Origin: Ectorhizobium quercum
GTDB taxonomy: Bacteria; Pseudomonadota; Alphaproteobacteria; Rhizobiales; Rhizobiaceae
Direction: 5' to 3'
Assembly: GCF_026552795.1 (NCBI RefSeq)
Contig: NZ_JANFPI010000013.1
Span: 1-39,627 of the forward strand
DNA: 39,627 nucleotides
Positions 8,781-17,750 of the stretch are shown one piece after another; position 1 is the first letter of the stretch, and each line of letters starts with the position of its first letter. The position numbers and the translations under genes were made by a program. The notes under the pieces are model-generated. The model saw only the letters and a program-made list of their open reading frames with translations. It was not told the DNA's origin and did not search any database.

Positions 8781-9065
8781 TCACTGTCCCCCGTTCTGAT
8801 GCGGGGCGGCGGGCACCGGCGTCCGGCCGAGAAACCGATCGCGGTTCTCGGCCCAGACCGACAGGCATCCGGCGTCGCCCGCCGCGTCCTGCCCAAGCTG
8901 CTGGCACCGGCGCTGCCCTTCGCGCAGCGGATCGCGCGGGGGCTGAAGACGCACCGGCTTGGACACCGCCACATCTTCCTTGCGGGTCATCTCGATCGCC
9001 GCCGCGGTCATCGCAACGGCGACGAAAACGAGCGCGCCCAGCCGGGCCAGCATCTTGCCGTCCAT
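8781..9065 (-). CDS. TrbK-like putative entry-exclusion protein
   Basis: A 94-aa protein encoded between trbJ and trbL, the usual position of trbK. It starts MDGKMLARLG, has one hydrophobic segment (ALVFVAVAMTAAAIEM, about residues 11-26) that could anchor it or act as a signal, and then a polar domain with two cysteines (RRCQQLGQDAAGDAGCLSVW). This resembles the alternative TrbK family of alphaproteobacterial ICEs, expected to block uptake of a second copy of the element. The classical TrbK lipobox is not obvious, so the symbol is left blank. The start at 9065 lies 10 nt after the trbJ stop. Confidence 0.75.
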   Translation of the reverse strand: MDGKMLARLGALVFVAVAMTAAAIEMTRKEDVAVSKPVRLQPPRDPLREGQRRCQQLGQDAAGDAGCLSVWAENRDRFLGRTPVPAAPHQNGGQ

Positions 9066-9075
9066 CGCCGCGCCC

Positions 9076-9834
9076 TCAGTTGTGGAACATCTGCGCATTG
9101 CCCGGCTGGTACCCGCTGCCCGGCGTCAGAAATCTCTCGCGCTGGATGCGGCCCTGCTCGGCGGCGGTGGCGCGTTCGGCTTCGATCAGAGCCTCCGAAC
9201 GGCCATTGGCCGACATCAGCGCGATCAGGTCGGAAAGCTGCTGCGATTGCAGGGCGAGAAGCTGATTGCCGGCCTGCGTGGCTTGCAGCGCGCCGGTCGC
9301 GTTCTGGCTCTGTCCGACAAGTTCCGACATTTGCGTGCGGTTGGCGTCGATATTGCCGACGACACCGGCCTGCACACGCATCGCGTCCTGCAAACCGCCG
9401 ACCGTATTCTGCCAGCGGGACCGCGCGTCGGTGACGAGTTGCGTGTCAGTGGCGGACAGCGAGATATTGCCGTATTTCTGCTGGAATGCCTGGTCGATCT
9501 GTCCGACATCGAAGGCAATGCTTTGCGCCTGCGCGAGAAGCTGTTGCGTGCGGCTCACATTCTGCTGAAGCTGCTGGAGCGCGGAATATGGCAGGCTTGC
9601 GAGATTGCGGGCCTGGTTGATCAGCATCTGCGCTTCGTTCTGAAGCGAAGTGATCTGGTTGTTGATCTGCTCCAGCGTGCGGGCCGCCGTGAGCAGGTTC
9701 TGCGCGTAGTTGCTTGGATCATACACGATCCATGCAGCCGAGGCGGGCGGAGCCAGAAACATCGGCAAGGTGGCAATCGGCGCAGAGATCAGGGCGACGG
9801 CGAAGCGGCGGGCGCGGGAACGACGAATGGTCAT
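9076..9834 (-). CDS. trbJ: TrbJ, VirB5-like pilus-tip/channel protein
   Basis: A 252-aa exported protein. Its cleavable signal peptide has a twin-arginine-rich start (MTIRRSRARR), a hydrophobic core and an alanine-rich cleavage area (APPASA, about residues 28-33). The mature part is helical and glutamine-rich, as in TrbJ/VirB5: IVYDPSNYAQNLLTAARTLE followed by long heptad-like stretches. It is thought to act at the pilus tip or in pilus assembly. The start overlaps the trbE stop by 4 nt. Confidence 0.92.
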   Translation of the reverse strand: MTIRRSRARRFAVALISAPIATLPMFLAPPASAAWIVYDPSNYAQNLLTAARTLEQINNQITSLQNEAQMLINQARNLASLPYSALQQLQQNVSRTQQLLAQAQSIAFDVGQIDQAFQQKYGNISLSATDTQLVTDARSRWQNTVGGLQDAMRVQAGVVGNIDANRTQMSELVGQSQNATGALQATQAGNQLLALQSQQLSDLIALMSANGRSEALIEAERATAAEQGRIQRERFLTPGSGYQPGNAQMFHN

Positions 9835-12287
9835 GGCTGGGACTCCTTCTCAGACTGGGGGATGAGATTGATGAGGTCGGGGATCAGGTCGGCCGCCCAA
9901 TCGACGCCGCGCTCGCGCAGCCAGGCGGCGAGGAAGCCGTCGCGGCCGTGTTCGGCGACGATCTGCGCGATGAGCATCTGGTCGGATTTGGCGGATGCGG
10001 CACAGAGCGCGAGGCCGACTTCGGACAGGCCCAGATCGAACAGGCGATTGCCGCGCCGCGACTGGCAGTAGTAGTCCCGCTTGGGCGTGGCCCTCGCCAA
10101 AATCTCAATCTGGCGGTCGTTCAGCCCGAAGCGGCGATAGATGGCTGTGATCTGCGGCTCTATGGCCCGCTCGTTCGGGAGCAGGAGCCGCGTGGGGCAG
10201 CTTTCGATGATGGCGGGCGCGATGTTGCTGCCGTCGATGTCGGACAGGCTTTGCGTGGCGAAGATGACGCTGGCGTTCTTCTTGCGCAGCGTTTTCAGCC
10301 ATTCGCGGAGCTGGCCGGCGAAACCCTCGTCGTCCAGCGCAAGCCAGCCTTCATCTATGATGAGCAGCGTCGGCCGCCCGTCGAGCCGGTCGCCGATGCG
10401 ATGGAACAGATAGGCGAGCACGGCGGGAGCCGCGCCGGTCCCGACAAGGCCCTCGATCTCGAACGCCTGCACGTCAGCCGAGCCGAGATGTTCGGCTTCG
10501 GCGTCGAGCAGCCGGCCATAGGCACCGCCGACGCAGAACGGCCGGAGCGCCTGTTTGAGATCGTTGGATTGCAGCAGGACCGCAAGGCCGGTGATGGTGC
10601 GTTCCTCGACCGGCGCGGACGCCAGCGAAGTCAGTGCCGTCCAAAGATGCTCCTTCACCTCGGGGGTGATCGCCAGCCCCTCGCGCATGAGGATGGCGGC
10701 GATCCAGTCACCGGCCCAGGCGCGTTCATAAGTGTCGTGGATGCGGGCGAGCGGCTGGAGCGAGACGGAAGCGTCCGAGCCATCCGTCAGGCCGCCGCCA
10801 AGGTCGTGCCAGTCGCCGCCCATGGCGAGCGACGCAGCGCGGATGCTGCCACCAAAGTCGAAGGCGAAGACTTGGCTAGCCTCATAGCGGCGGAACTGGA
10901 GCGCCATGAGCGCCAGCAGCACGGATTTTCCCGCGCCCGTGGGGCCGACGACGAGGGTGTGGCCTACGTCGCCGACATGGAGACTTAGCCGGAACGGGGT
11001 TGAGCCTTCGGTCCTGGCGTAAAGCAATGGAGCGTCGCCGAAATGCTCGTCCCGTTCCGGCCCCGCCCACACCGCCGAAAGCGGGATCATGTGGGCGAGA
11101 TTCAACGTGCTGATGGGCGGCTGCCGGACATTGGCGTAGGCGTGTCCGGGCAGGCTGCCGAGCCATGCGTCAACCGCGTTGACGGTTTCGGCCATGACGG
11201 TGAAGTCGCGGCCCTGAACGATCTTCTCGACCAGGCGCAGCTTCTCTTGCGCCACGCGCGGGTCGGCATCCCATACGGTGACGGTCGCCGTGACGTAGGC
11301 CATGCCCGCCATGTCCGCGCCGAGTTCCTGCAAGGCCATGTCGGCGTCGAGCGCCTTGTTCGCCGCGTCGGTGTCCACAAGCGCGGACGCCTCGTTGGTC
11401 ATCACCTCTTTCAGAATCGCGGCGATGCTCTTGCGCTTGGCGAACCACTGCCGGCGGATGCGGGTCAGCAGCCGCGTCGCATCGGTCTTGTCCATCAGGA
11501 TCGCGCGCGTGCTCCACCTGTAGGAGAACGGCAGGCGGTTCATCTCGTCGAGCAGGCCGGGCGTCGTCGCAGTGGGAAAGCCGGTGATGGTCAGGACGCG
11601 CAGATGCTGGTCGCCCAGACGCGGCTCAAGCCCGCCGGTCAGCGGCTGGTCAGCGAGCAGCGCGTCGAGGTGCATCGGCACCTCCGGCACGCGCACGCGA
11701 TGGCGATTGGTCGAGATGGTGGAATGCAGATAGGTCAGCGTGCCGGTGTCATCGAGCCAGCGGCATTCCGGCATGAAACCGTCGAGCAGCGCCAGCACGC
11801 GGTCGGTGCGATCCGCGAAGCCGCGCAGGGCTTCCCATGGATCGACGCCGGATTGCTCGCGGCCCTCATAGAGCCAGGATTCCGCGCGGGCGGCGTCCTC
11901 GGCCGGCGGCAGCCATAGGAAGGTCAGGAAGTAACCCGACACGAAATGCGTGCCAGCTTCCTCGAAGGCAGCTTTCCGTTCGGCGTCCAGCAACGCAGAT
12001 GCAGCGTCGGGAAATGTGCTGTCGGGATAGGTCGCCGCCTCGCTGCGTTGTGCCTCGACGAAGATGCTCCAGCCCGATCCCAGGCGGCGCACGGCATTGT
12101 TGATGCGGCCGGCGACGGCGACCAGTTCGGCGGCGACGGCGGAATCCAGATCGGGACCGCGAAACTTCGCCGTCCTCTGGAAACTCCCGTCCTTGTTCAG
12201 CACGACACCGGAGCCGGCCAGCCCGGCCCAGGGCAGGAAATCTGCGAGACGGGCGGCGGTGCGGCGATATTCTGCAAGGTTCATCAT
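9831..12287 (-). CDS. trbE: TrbE, VirB4-like ATPase of the conjugation channel
   Basis: An 818-aa VirB4-family ATPase that powers pilus biogenesis and substrate transfer at the inner membrane. The N-terminal CagE/VirB4 domain begins MMNLAEYRRTAARLADFLPW. Walker A (VVGPTGAGKSVLL) is near residue 450 and Walker B (TLLIIDEGWLALDDEG) near 640, followed by KKNASVIFATQSLSDI. The start is set at 12287, where ATGATG follows an AGGGAGG ribosome-binding site; an upstream in-frame extension would overlap trbD. Confidence 0.95.
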   Translation of the reverse strand: MMNLAEYRRTAARLADFLPWAGLAGSGVVLNKDGSFQRTAKFRGPDLDSAVAAELVAVAGRINNAVRRLGSGWSIFVEAQRSEAATYPDSTFPDAASALLDAERKAAFEEAGTHFVSGYFLTFLWLPPAEDAARAESWLYEGREQSGVDPWEALRGFADRTDRVLALLDGFMPECRWLDDTGTLTYLHSTISTNRHRVRVPEVPMHLDALLADQPLTGGLEPRLGDQHLRVLTITGFPTATTPGLLDEMNRLPFSYRWSTRAILMDKTDATRLLTRIRRQWFAKRKSIAAILKEVMTNEASALVDTDAANKALDADMALQELGADMAGMAYVTATVTVWDADPRVAQEKLRLVEKIVQGRDFTVMAETVNAVDAWLGSLPGHAYANVRQPPISTLNLAHMIPLSAVWAGPERDEHFGDAPLLYARTEGSTPFRLSLHVGDVGHTLVVGPTGAGKSVLLALMALQFRRYEASQVFAFDFGGSIRAASLAMGGDWHDLGGGLTDGSDASVSLQPLARIHDTYERAWAGDWIAAILMREGLAITPEVKEHLWTALTSLASAPVEERTITGLAVLLQSNDLKQALRPFCVGGAYGRLLDAEAEHLGSADVQAFEIEGLVGTGAAPAVLAYLFHRIGDRLDGRPTLLIIDEGWLALDDEGFAGQLREWLKTLRKKNASVIFATQSLSDIDGSNIAPAIIESCPTRLLLPNERAIEPQITAIYRRFGLNDRQIEILARATPKRDYYCQSRRGNRLFDLGLSEVGLALCAASAKSDQMLIAQIVAEHGRDGFLAAWLRERGVDWAADLIPDLINLIPQSEKESQP

Positions 12288-12300
12288 GGCTGCGCCTCCC

Positions 12301-12582
12301 TCAGACCGACAGATGGCCGGGGATGCGCAGGTGCCTGCGCCCGACTTCCACAAAGAGCGGATCGCGCTTCGCCGCCCAGACGGCCGCGAAATGGCCGATG
12401 GCCCAGATGGCGAGGCCGACCAGCCAGAGGCGCAGGCCGAGACCCACAGCCCCGGCCAGCGTCCCGTTCATGATGGCGATGGCGCGGGGAGCGCCGCCGA
12501 GCAGGATATGCTCGGTCAGCGCCCTATGGACCGGGACCGAAAATCCCGGCACCGCGTCGAGTGCCTCAAAGCCGGTCGCCAT
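12301..12582 (-). CDS. trbD: TrbD, VirB3-like membrane protein
   Basis: A 93-aa inner-membrane protein of the TrbD/VirB3 family. A polar start (GFSVPVHRALTEHILLGGAP) leads into two closely spaced hydrophobic segments (about residues 31-48 and 51-70), then a charged tail (AAKRDPLFVEVGRRHLRIPG). It links the TrbE ATPase to the membrane complex. Its start overlaps the trbC stop (TGATG). Confidence 0.92.
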   Translation of the reverse strand: MATGFEALDAVPGFSVPVHRALTEHILLGGAPRAIAIMNGTLAGAVGLGLRLWLVGLAIWAIGHFAAVWAAKRDPLFVEVGRRHLRIPGHLSV

Positions 12583-12914
12583 CAGATGAGCGCCCCGCCG
12601 CCGAACGAGAAGAACGACAGGAAGAAGCTTGACGCCGCGAAGGCGATGCTAAGGCCGAACACGATCTGGATCAGGCGGCGGAAGCCGCCCGACGTGTCGC
12701 CGAAAGCCAGCGCCAGGCCGGTGGCGATAATCACGATGACGGCGACGATCTTCGCTACCGGCCCCTCGATGGACTGAAGGATGCTCTGGAGCGGCGCTTC
12801 CCACGGCATGGACGAGCCGGAGGCATGGGCGGCTGGTGTGAGGACCAGGCTGACATAGATGAAGGCGGCGGCCGTCCCAAGCGAACGGCGGAAGCGTATG
12901 GTGTGGTGGTTCAT
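12582..12914 (-). CDS. trbC: TrbC, VirB2-like pilin precursor
   Basis: A 110-aa pilin precursor. A signal region (RRSLGTAAAFIYVSLVLTPA, cleavage likely after AHA near residue 33) is followed by a short exposed part and two hydrophobic helices (IVAVIVIIATGLALAFG and IVFGLSIAFAASSFFLSFF), as in VirB2/TrbC pilins. The ATG at 12914 overlaps the trbB stop by 4 nt; the frame stays open upstream within trbB, but those codons are a shadow. Confidence 0.92.
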   Translation of the reverse strand: MNHHTIRFRRSLGTAAAFIYVSLVLTPAAHASGSSMPWEAPLQSILQSIEGPVAKIVAVIVIIATGLALAFGDTSGGFRRLIQIVFGLSIAFAASSFFLSFFSFGGGALI

Positions 12915-13900
12915 GAGGATTCTCCTGTTGGGTTGGGGGATGAAGATGCGGGGGTGATGCGGTAGTCGCCGCCGGGGCCAAGACCCTCGACACAGGCGAG
13001 TTCGGAGAGCCGGCGCTGCGATCCGCGCCCGGCGAGAACGGCAACAAGGTCGATGGTCTCGGCGATCAGCGCGCGCGGGACCGTGATGACGGCCTCCTGG
13101 ATGAGTTGTTCGAGGCGGCGCAGCGCACCGACGCCGGAACCGGCATGGATGGTGCCGATGCCGCCGGGATGGCCGGTGCCCCAAGCTTTGAGCAGGTCGA
13201 GAGCTTCGGGACCGCGCACCTCGCCGATGGGGATACGGTCGGGACGCAGGCGCAGCGAGGAGCGCACGAGATCGGAGAGCGTCGCCACGCCGTCCTTCGT
13301 CCGCATAGACACGAGGTTTTCGGCGCGGCATTGCAGTTCGCGCGTGTCTTCGATGATGACGACGCGATCCTGCGTCTTCGCCACCTCGGCCAAGAGCGCG
13401 TTGGTGAGCGTCGTTTTGCCGGTCGAAGTGCCTCCGGCCACGAGGATATTGGCGCGGGACGCGACGGCTTCGCGCAACGTCGCGGCCTGACCCTCCGACA
13501 TGATGCCAGCGGCCACGTAATCATTGAGCGTGAACACCGCGACGGCGGGCTTGCGGATGGCGAAGGTGGGCGACGCCACGATGGGCGGCAACAATCCCTC
13601 GAACCGCTCCCCGGTTTCCGGCAGCTCGGCCGAGACGCGCGGGCTGCGGGCATGAACTTCTGTTCCGACATGATGCGCGACCAGGCGCACGATGCGTTCG
13701 CCATCGGCGGCGCTCAGCGTCTCGCCAGTATCGGCCAGCCCTTCCGAAAGCCGATCCACCCAGAGGCGGCCATCGGGATTCAGCATCACCTCGACCACGG
13801 CGGGGTCTTCCAGAAACCGGGCAATGGATGGGCCGAGCGCGGTGCGCAGCATGCGCGCGCCGCGTGCAGTCGCCAATGATTTCTGATGAGTCTCCGCCAT
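12911..13900 (-). CDS. trbB: TrbB, VirB11-like ATPase
   Basis: A 329-aa hexameric secretion ATPase of the VirB11/TrbB family. The N-terminal domain (LEDPAVVEVMLNPDGRLWVD) precedes Walker A (VAGGTSTGKTTLTNAL, near residue 155), the Asp box (VVIIEDTRELQC) and Walker B/His-box region (IPIGEVRGPEALDLLKAWGT, then HPGGIGTIHA). It drives pilus assembly and transfer from the cytoplasmic face. The start is preceded by AAGGGG on the coding strand. An imperfect hairpin lies just upstream at 13917-13942. Confidence 0.95.
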   Translation of the reverse strand: MAETHQKSLATARGARMLRTALGPSIARFLEDPAVVEVMLNPDGRLWVDRLSEGLADTGETLSAADGERIVRLVAHHVGTEVHARSPRVSAELPETGERFEGLLPPIVASPTFAIRKPAVAVFTLNDYVAAGIMSEGQAATLREAVASRANILVAGGTSTGKTTLTNALLAEVAKTQDRVVIIEDTRELQCRAENLVSMRTKDGVATLSDLVRSSLRLRPDRIPIGEVRGPEALDLLKAWGTGHPGGIGTIHAGSGVGALRRLEQLIQEAVITVPRALIAETIDLVAVLAGRGSQRRLSELACVEGLGPGGDYRITPASSSPNPTGESS

Positions 13901-13916
13901 GTCGTCCCCTTGCGTT

Positions 13917-13942
13917 CAGGGGCCGCTCGACATGCGGCCCTG
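13917..13942 (-). other. Imperfect hairpin in the leader of trbB
   Basis: Arms CAGGGGCCGC (13917-13926) and GCGGCCCTG (13934-13942) pair with a single bulge across a 7-nt loop. It lies between the CopG-type gene and trbB, close to the trbB ribosome-binding site. No T-run follows, so it may tune translation or mRNA stability rather than terminate; function unproven. Confidence 0.35.
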
Positions 13943-14045
13943 GATCGGGGATGATTAAAAGAGCCGGAATTTGGGCCTCGGCAACAACTATCGAAGGCCG
14001 TGCGGCTATAGCGAAGAAACGGCGGTAATCGGCGGGATTGAATAT

Positions 14046-14510
14046 TCAGGCGGGATCGCCATTGGCCCTGCCGGAGTCTGAATTCAGGCTGTCGCTTCGC
14101 AGCGAATCGACATCGCGCGACAGCTCTTTGAGGAACCTGTCGCCTGTCGCCAGCCTGCGCCCCAGCGTTTGCAGGAAACCGTCGAACCGCTCCGCGCCCT
14201 TCGCCCGTGCCGAGGCGTGTGCGGTCTCGGACAGTGGCGGGGTGATCGTCAGCCAGAAGCGGACGAACAGAGAAACGGTCTCGCCCAGGATCGCCAGTTC
14301 CTCATCGAGTCCGTCGATCTGACGGCCGAGCTTGTCCATGCGGCGTGCGAATACCGCCTCCAGCCGCTCGGAGGCGTCGGCCGACAGGAAGGATGCGACG
14401 GCGGCCTCGATCACGGCGGATTTGGAGACGTTGCGGCGCAGCGACAGCGCCTCGACCTGTTTCAACAGCGCCGGGTCGAAATAGACGTTCATGCGGGTCT
14501 TGCTCTGCAT
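14046..14510 (-). CDS. CopG/ribbon-helix-helix family protein of the transfer operon
   Basis: A 154-aa protein. The first ~45 residues are a ribbon-helix-helix DNA-binding fold (MQSKTRMNVYFDPALLKQVE, then LSLRRNVSKSAVIEAAVASF). A long helical C-terminal part contains the hydrophobic stretch ILGETVSLFVRFWLTITPPL. It sits between traG and trbB, where Tn4371-like elements carry a CopG-type gene. It probably binds DNA and may regulate the operon or assist DNA processing; the target is unknown. The start at 14510 lies 14 nt after the traG stop. Confidence 0.82.
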   Translation of the reverse strand: MQSKTRMNVYFDPALLKQVEALSLRRNVSKSAVIEAAVASFLSADASERLEAVFARRMDKLGRQIDGLDEELAILGETVSLFVRFWLTITPPLSETAHASARAKGAERFDGFLQTLGRRLATGDRFLKELSRDVDSLRSDSLNSDSGRANGDPA

Positions 14511-14523
14511 AGCTGGTGGCTCC

Positions 14524-16512
14524 TTACAGTTCGATGCCGTCGGCTGGGTCCATCGACGCCTGCCGGGCGACGATGCGCAGGCGCTGCCGCATGGCTCGCG
14601 CCTTGGCGGCATCCACGTCCGGCTCGTCGTCCAGAATGTCGAACTCTTGGGCAGGCGTTGGCGGCGGCGGGACGATTTCCTCGTGCTCGGGCAATTCCGG
14701 CTCACGGCGGATGCCGGCATTGTCGGGATCGCCCTCGACCATGCTGGCGGTGCTCGTGGCGGACCTGTTCACCACCGCGATAACGCGGCTCGACCAGTCG
14801 TCGGACGATACGTTCGCGGCGACGGGATCGGCCAACATATCGGGCGGCGGCAGGATGCGCTCCTGCAATCGCGCATCCTCGAAATAGCGCGCCTTCTTCG
14901 CCCGGATCGGCGGCGTTCCCGCCACCATGACGATCTCGTCGGAGGGCGGAAGCTGCATGATCTCGCCGGGTGTCAGCAGCGGCCGCGCGGTCTCCTGCCG
15001 CGACACCATGAGGTGCCCAAGCCATGGTGCGAGCCGATGGCCGGCATAGTTGGTGGAATCGCGCATCTCGGTCGCTGTGCCGAGGGAATCCGACACGCGC
15101 TTGGCCGTGCGCTCATCGTTGGTGGCGAAGCTGACCCTCACATGGCAGTTGTCGAGAATCGAATTGTTCGGCCCATAGGCGCGTTCGATCTGGTTGAGGC
15201 TCTGGGCGATCAGAAAGCCTTTGAGGCCGTAGCCCGCCATGAAGGCGAGCGCCGATTCAAAGAAATCGAGCCGGCCGAGCGCGGGGAACTCGTCCAGCAT
15301 GAGCAGCAGCCGATGGCGCTTGCCGGACGTGTTCAATTCCTCGGTCAACCGCCTGCCGATCTGGTTAAGGATCAGGCGGATAAGCGGCTTGGTGCGATTT
15401 ATGTCGGACGGCGGCACAACCAGATAAAGCGTGACCGGCTGGCGGCTGCCGACCAGATCGGCAATGCGCCAGTCGCATCGTGCGGTGACGCGCGCCACGA
15501 CCGGATCGCGGTAGAGGCCGAGAAACGACATGGCGGTGGAAAGGACGCCCGACCGTTCGTTCTCGGACTTGTTCAACAGCTCGCGGGCCGACGATGCGAT
15601 GACGGGATGAACGCCCGCCTCGCCGAGATGCGGCGTGTCCATCATCGCCCGCAAGGTGGCTTCCACCGGCCGGCGGGGATCGGACAGGAAACTGGCGACG
15701 CCCGCCAGCGTCTTGTCCTTCTCCGCGTAGAGGACATGCAGGATCGCGCCGACAAGCAGGCTGTGGCTGGTCTTCTCCCAATGGTTTCGCTTGTCGAGGC
15801 TGCCTTCCGGGTCCACCAGAATATCCGCGATATTCTGCACGTCGCGGACTTCCCATTCACCCTGCCGCACCTCCAGTAGCGGATTGTAGGCCGACGACTT
15901 CACATTGGTCGGATCGAACAGCAGGACGCGGCCATGCTTCGCCCGGAAGCCGGCGGTCAGGGTCCAGTTCTCGCCCTTGATGTCGTGGACGATGCAGCTT
16001 CCCGGCCAGGTCAGCAGCGTCGGCACCACAAGGCCGACGCCCTTGCCCGACCGCGTGGGGGCGAAGCATAGAACGTGCTCTGGTCCGTCATGGCGCAGAT
16101 AGTCCCGATCGTATCGGCCGAGCACGACGCCATCGGGACCGAGCAGGTCAGCAGCGCGGATTTCCCGATCCTCGGCCCATCGCGCAGAACCGTAGGTGGC
16201 GACGTTGCGCGCTTCCCGCGCGCGGATGATCGACATGAGGATCGCGGCGGCGATGGCGAGGAAGCCGCCCGATACCGCGATGATGCCGCCCTCGACGAAG
16301 ATCGCAGGCGCGTAGGCATCGAACGAGAACCACCACCAGAAGAAGACCGGGGGATAATAGACTGGCCAGCCTGCCAGTTCGAACCATGGGTTTCCAAGCT
16401 GCGGCTGAAAGCCGAGCCGCCAGGCTGTCCATTGCGTCGCCACCCAGGTCATCACCAGAACGATGGTGAAGACAACGGTGATCTGACCCCAGAGTATTCG
16501 ACCTCCGCGCAT
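14524..16512 (-). CDS. traG: TraG, VirD4-like type IV coupling protein
   Basis: A 662-aa coupling ATPase that brings the relaxase-DNA complex to the Trb channel. Two N-terminal membrane segments (QITVVFTIVLVMTWVATQW; GIIAVSGGFLAIAAAILMSI) anchor it. Walker A (APTRSGKGVGLVVPTLL) lies near residue 150 and Walker B (LLLMLDEFPALGRLD) near 400, followed by GLKGFLIAQSLNQIE. I place the start at the ATG at 16512, 5 nt after GGAG; a TTG six codons upstream is a weaker alternative. It is the first gene of the traG-copG-trb transcription unit. Confidence 0.94.
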   Translation of the reverse strand: MRGGRILWGQITVVFTIVLVMTWVATQWTAWRLGFQPQLGNPWFELAGWPVYYPPVFFWWWFSFDAYAPAIFVEGGIIAVSGGFLAIAAAILMSIIRAREARNVATYGSARWAEDREIRAADLLGPDGVVLGRYDRDYLRHDGPEHVLCFAPTRSGKGVGLVVPTLLTWPGSCIVHDIKGENWTLTAGFRAKHGRVLLFDPTNVKSSAYNPLLEVRQGEWEVRDVQNIADILVDPEGSLDKRNHWEKTSHSLLVGAILHVLYAEKDKTLAGVASFLSDPRRPVEATLRAMMDTPHLGEAGVHPVIASSARELLNKSENERSGVLSTAMSFLGLYRDPVVARVTARCDWRIADLVGSRQPVTLYLVVPPSDINRTKPLIRLILNQIGRRLTEELNTSGKRHRLLLMLDEFPALGRLDFFESALAFMAGYGLKGFLIAQSLNQIERAYGPNNSILDNCHVRVSFATNDERTAKRVSDSLGTATEMRDSTNYAGHRLAPWLGHLMVSRQETARPLLTPGEIMQLPPSDEIVMVAGTPPIRAKKARYFEDARLQERILPPPDMLADPVAANVSSDDWSSRVIAVVNRSATSTASMVEGDPDNAGIRREPELPEHEEIVPPPPTPAQEFDILDDEPDVDAAKARAMRQRLRIVARQASMDPADGIEL

Positions 16513-16684
16513 AGTGGCTCCAATCGACAAGAGAGACGGAGCCGATCAGAGAATAGGCGTTTTCACGAGAGGCAACAGAAAAGCGGATACAGGAGGGCTA
16601 CCGGATACCATGGCGAAGAAATAGGATGGTTCGGCTCCATGCCGGTCCGGGTTACTGCCTGCTTCTCTGACCTGTTCGAGAGAA

Positions 16685-17644
16685 TCAGACGGCGCGTGCG
16701 GCACGCCCTGCCTCTTTAGCGAGGTTCAACAAATTCGTGAGCGCCGGGCTTCGGTTCTGCGGCAACCAGACGGCGGAAAAAGTGATTGGCTCCGGCTCGT
16801 CCAGGATAGGCAGGAACACCACGCCCGGTGCCGGGATCTGGGATGTCGCCTCGCTGGCGATGGTCACGCCATAGTCTTGCGCGACCATCGACATCAGCGT
16901 GCCGCGACCGACATCGAAACGCTGGATGGCTGGCTGGTTCCATCTGCCCGCAAGGCGAAGAATAATGTGGTCGTAAACCTGTGGGCCGGTGCCGCCGAGG
17001 CGGACCACAAAATGTTCGGCCACCAGATCGGCCCATGTCACGCTCTCTCGTCCGACCAGAGTGTGTTGCTCCGGCACGGCCGCCAGCAATGCCTCGGACC
17101 AGACTGGCCGGGAATGGCAGTCGGGAACATCGGGCGTTCCGGCCACGAAGGTCAGATCCAGTTCCTCGGCACGGACCTTCTTCACCATATCGCGCGCCGT
17201 CCCCTCGGCGATCTCGACGTCGATACCGGGATGCAGCAAATGATAGCGATTCAACAAAGCAGCCAGGAAGCCATCGGGGATCAGGGCATGCACACCGATG
17301 CGCAATTGCCCGTGGTCTCCCCTCGCCAGCATGCCGGCGGTCTTTACTGCATGGTCGAGCTGGCCGATGCCCGCCGTGATCTGCTCGACGAAGTGCCGGC
17401 CAGCCGGGGTCAGGCGCACACCCCGCGGCAGACGTTCGAACAGCAGGACGCCCAAATCCTGTTCCAGCGTCTTGATGCGTATGCTGACGGTGGACTGGTT
17501 CATGCCGAGGGCGTTCGCCGCATGGCGAAAGTTCAGATATTCGGCGACAGCGAGTGTCTGGATGAGCGACGCCAGCGGAATGCGACCGCGCAACAGCAGC
17601 GATGGCTCCTCTGGGTCGGACATCTTTCGTAATCGTCGCCGCAT
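16685..17644 (-). CDS. LysR-family transcriptional regulator of the transfer genes
   Basis: A 319-aa LysR-type regulator. The winged HTH is at about residues 22-82 (TLAVAEYLNFRHAANALGMN, then QSTVSIRIKTLEQDLG and FERLPRGVRLTPAGRHF). A substrate-binding-like effector domain follows (LRIGVHALIPDGFLAALLNR onward). I chose the ATG at 17644, preceded by GGAAAGAG; GTG 17680 and ATG 17623 are alternatives. It lies upstream of traG on the same strand, where Tn4371-like ICEs carry a LysR gene (often called traR) that is thought to control transfer. It is divergent from the efflux operon, so it could also act there. Confidence 0.85.
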   Translation of the reverse strand: MRRRLRKMSDPEEPSLLLRGRIPLASLIQTLAVAEYLNFRHAANALGMNQSTVSIRIKTLEQDLGVLLFERLPRGVRLTPAGRHFVEQITAGIGQLDHAVKTAGMLARGDHGQLRIGVHALIPDGFLAALLNRYHLLHPGIDVEIAEGTARDMVKKVRAEELDLTFVAGTPDVPDCHSRPVWSEALLAAVPEQHTLVGRESVTWADLVAEHFVVRLGGTGPQVYDHIILRLAGRWNQPAIQRFDVGRGTLMSMVAQDYGVTIASEATSQIPAPGVVFLPILDEPEPITFSAVWLPQNRSPALTNLLNLAKEAGRAARAV

Positions 17645-17698
17645 TGACACTCTTTCCCGAACGATCTTCAGATTCGGCACGGGGAAATTAATTCATCT

Positions 17699-17729
17699 GA
17701 TTGACTTAATCAATCGAATGAGATAAGAA
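17699..17729 (+). promoter_or_regulatory. Promoter with overlapping operator-like inverted repeat ahead of the cecR-ybh operon
   Basis: The inverted repeat GATTGA-CTTAA-TCAATC (17699-17715) covers a -35-like TTGACT (17701-17706). With 17-bp spacing a TAAGAA (17724-17729) could serve as -10, and the cecR ribosome-binding site AAAGGAG follows. An inverted repeat over the -35 suggests repression, most simply by the TetR-type regulator encoded next. Confidence 0.5.
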
Positions 17730-17750
17730 ATCGTGCAAAAGGAGCCGACA

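Noticed and set aside
8109..9434. Plus-strand open frame of 441 codons opposite trbL-trbJ
   Set aside because: Antisense shadow with low-complexity charged sequence; the other strand encodes three recognised Trb proteins.
14491..15879. Plus-strand open frame of 462 codons opposite traG
   Set aside because: Antisense shadow of the coupling protein gene, no ribosome-binding site and no recognisable motif.
16538..16638. Inverted repeat GGAGCCGA / TCGGCTCC upstream of traG
   Set aside because: The 8-bp arms lie 85 bp apart; this may be chance in GC-rich DNA, although a LysR-type site cannot be excluded.
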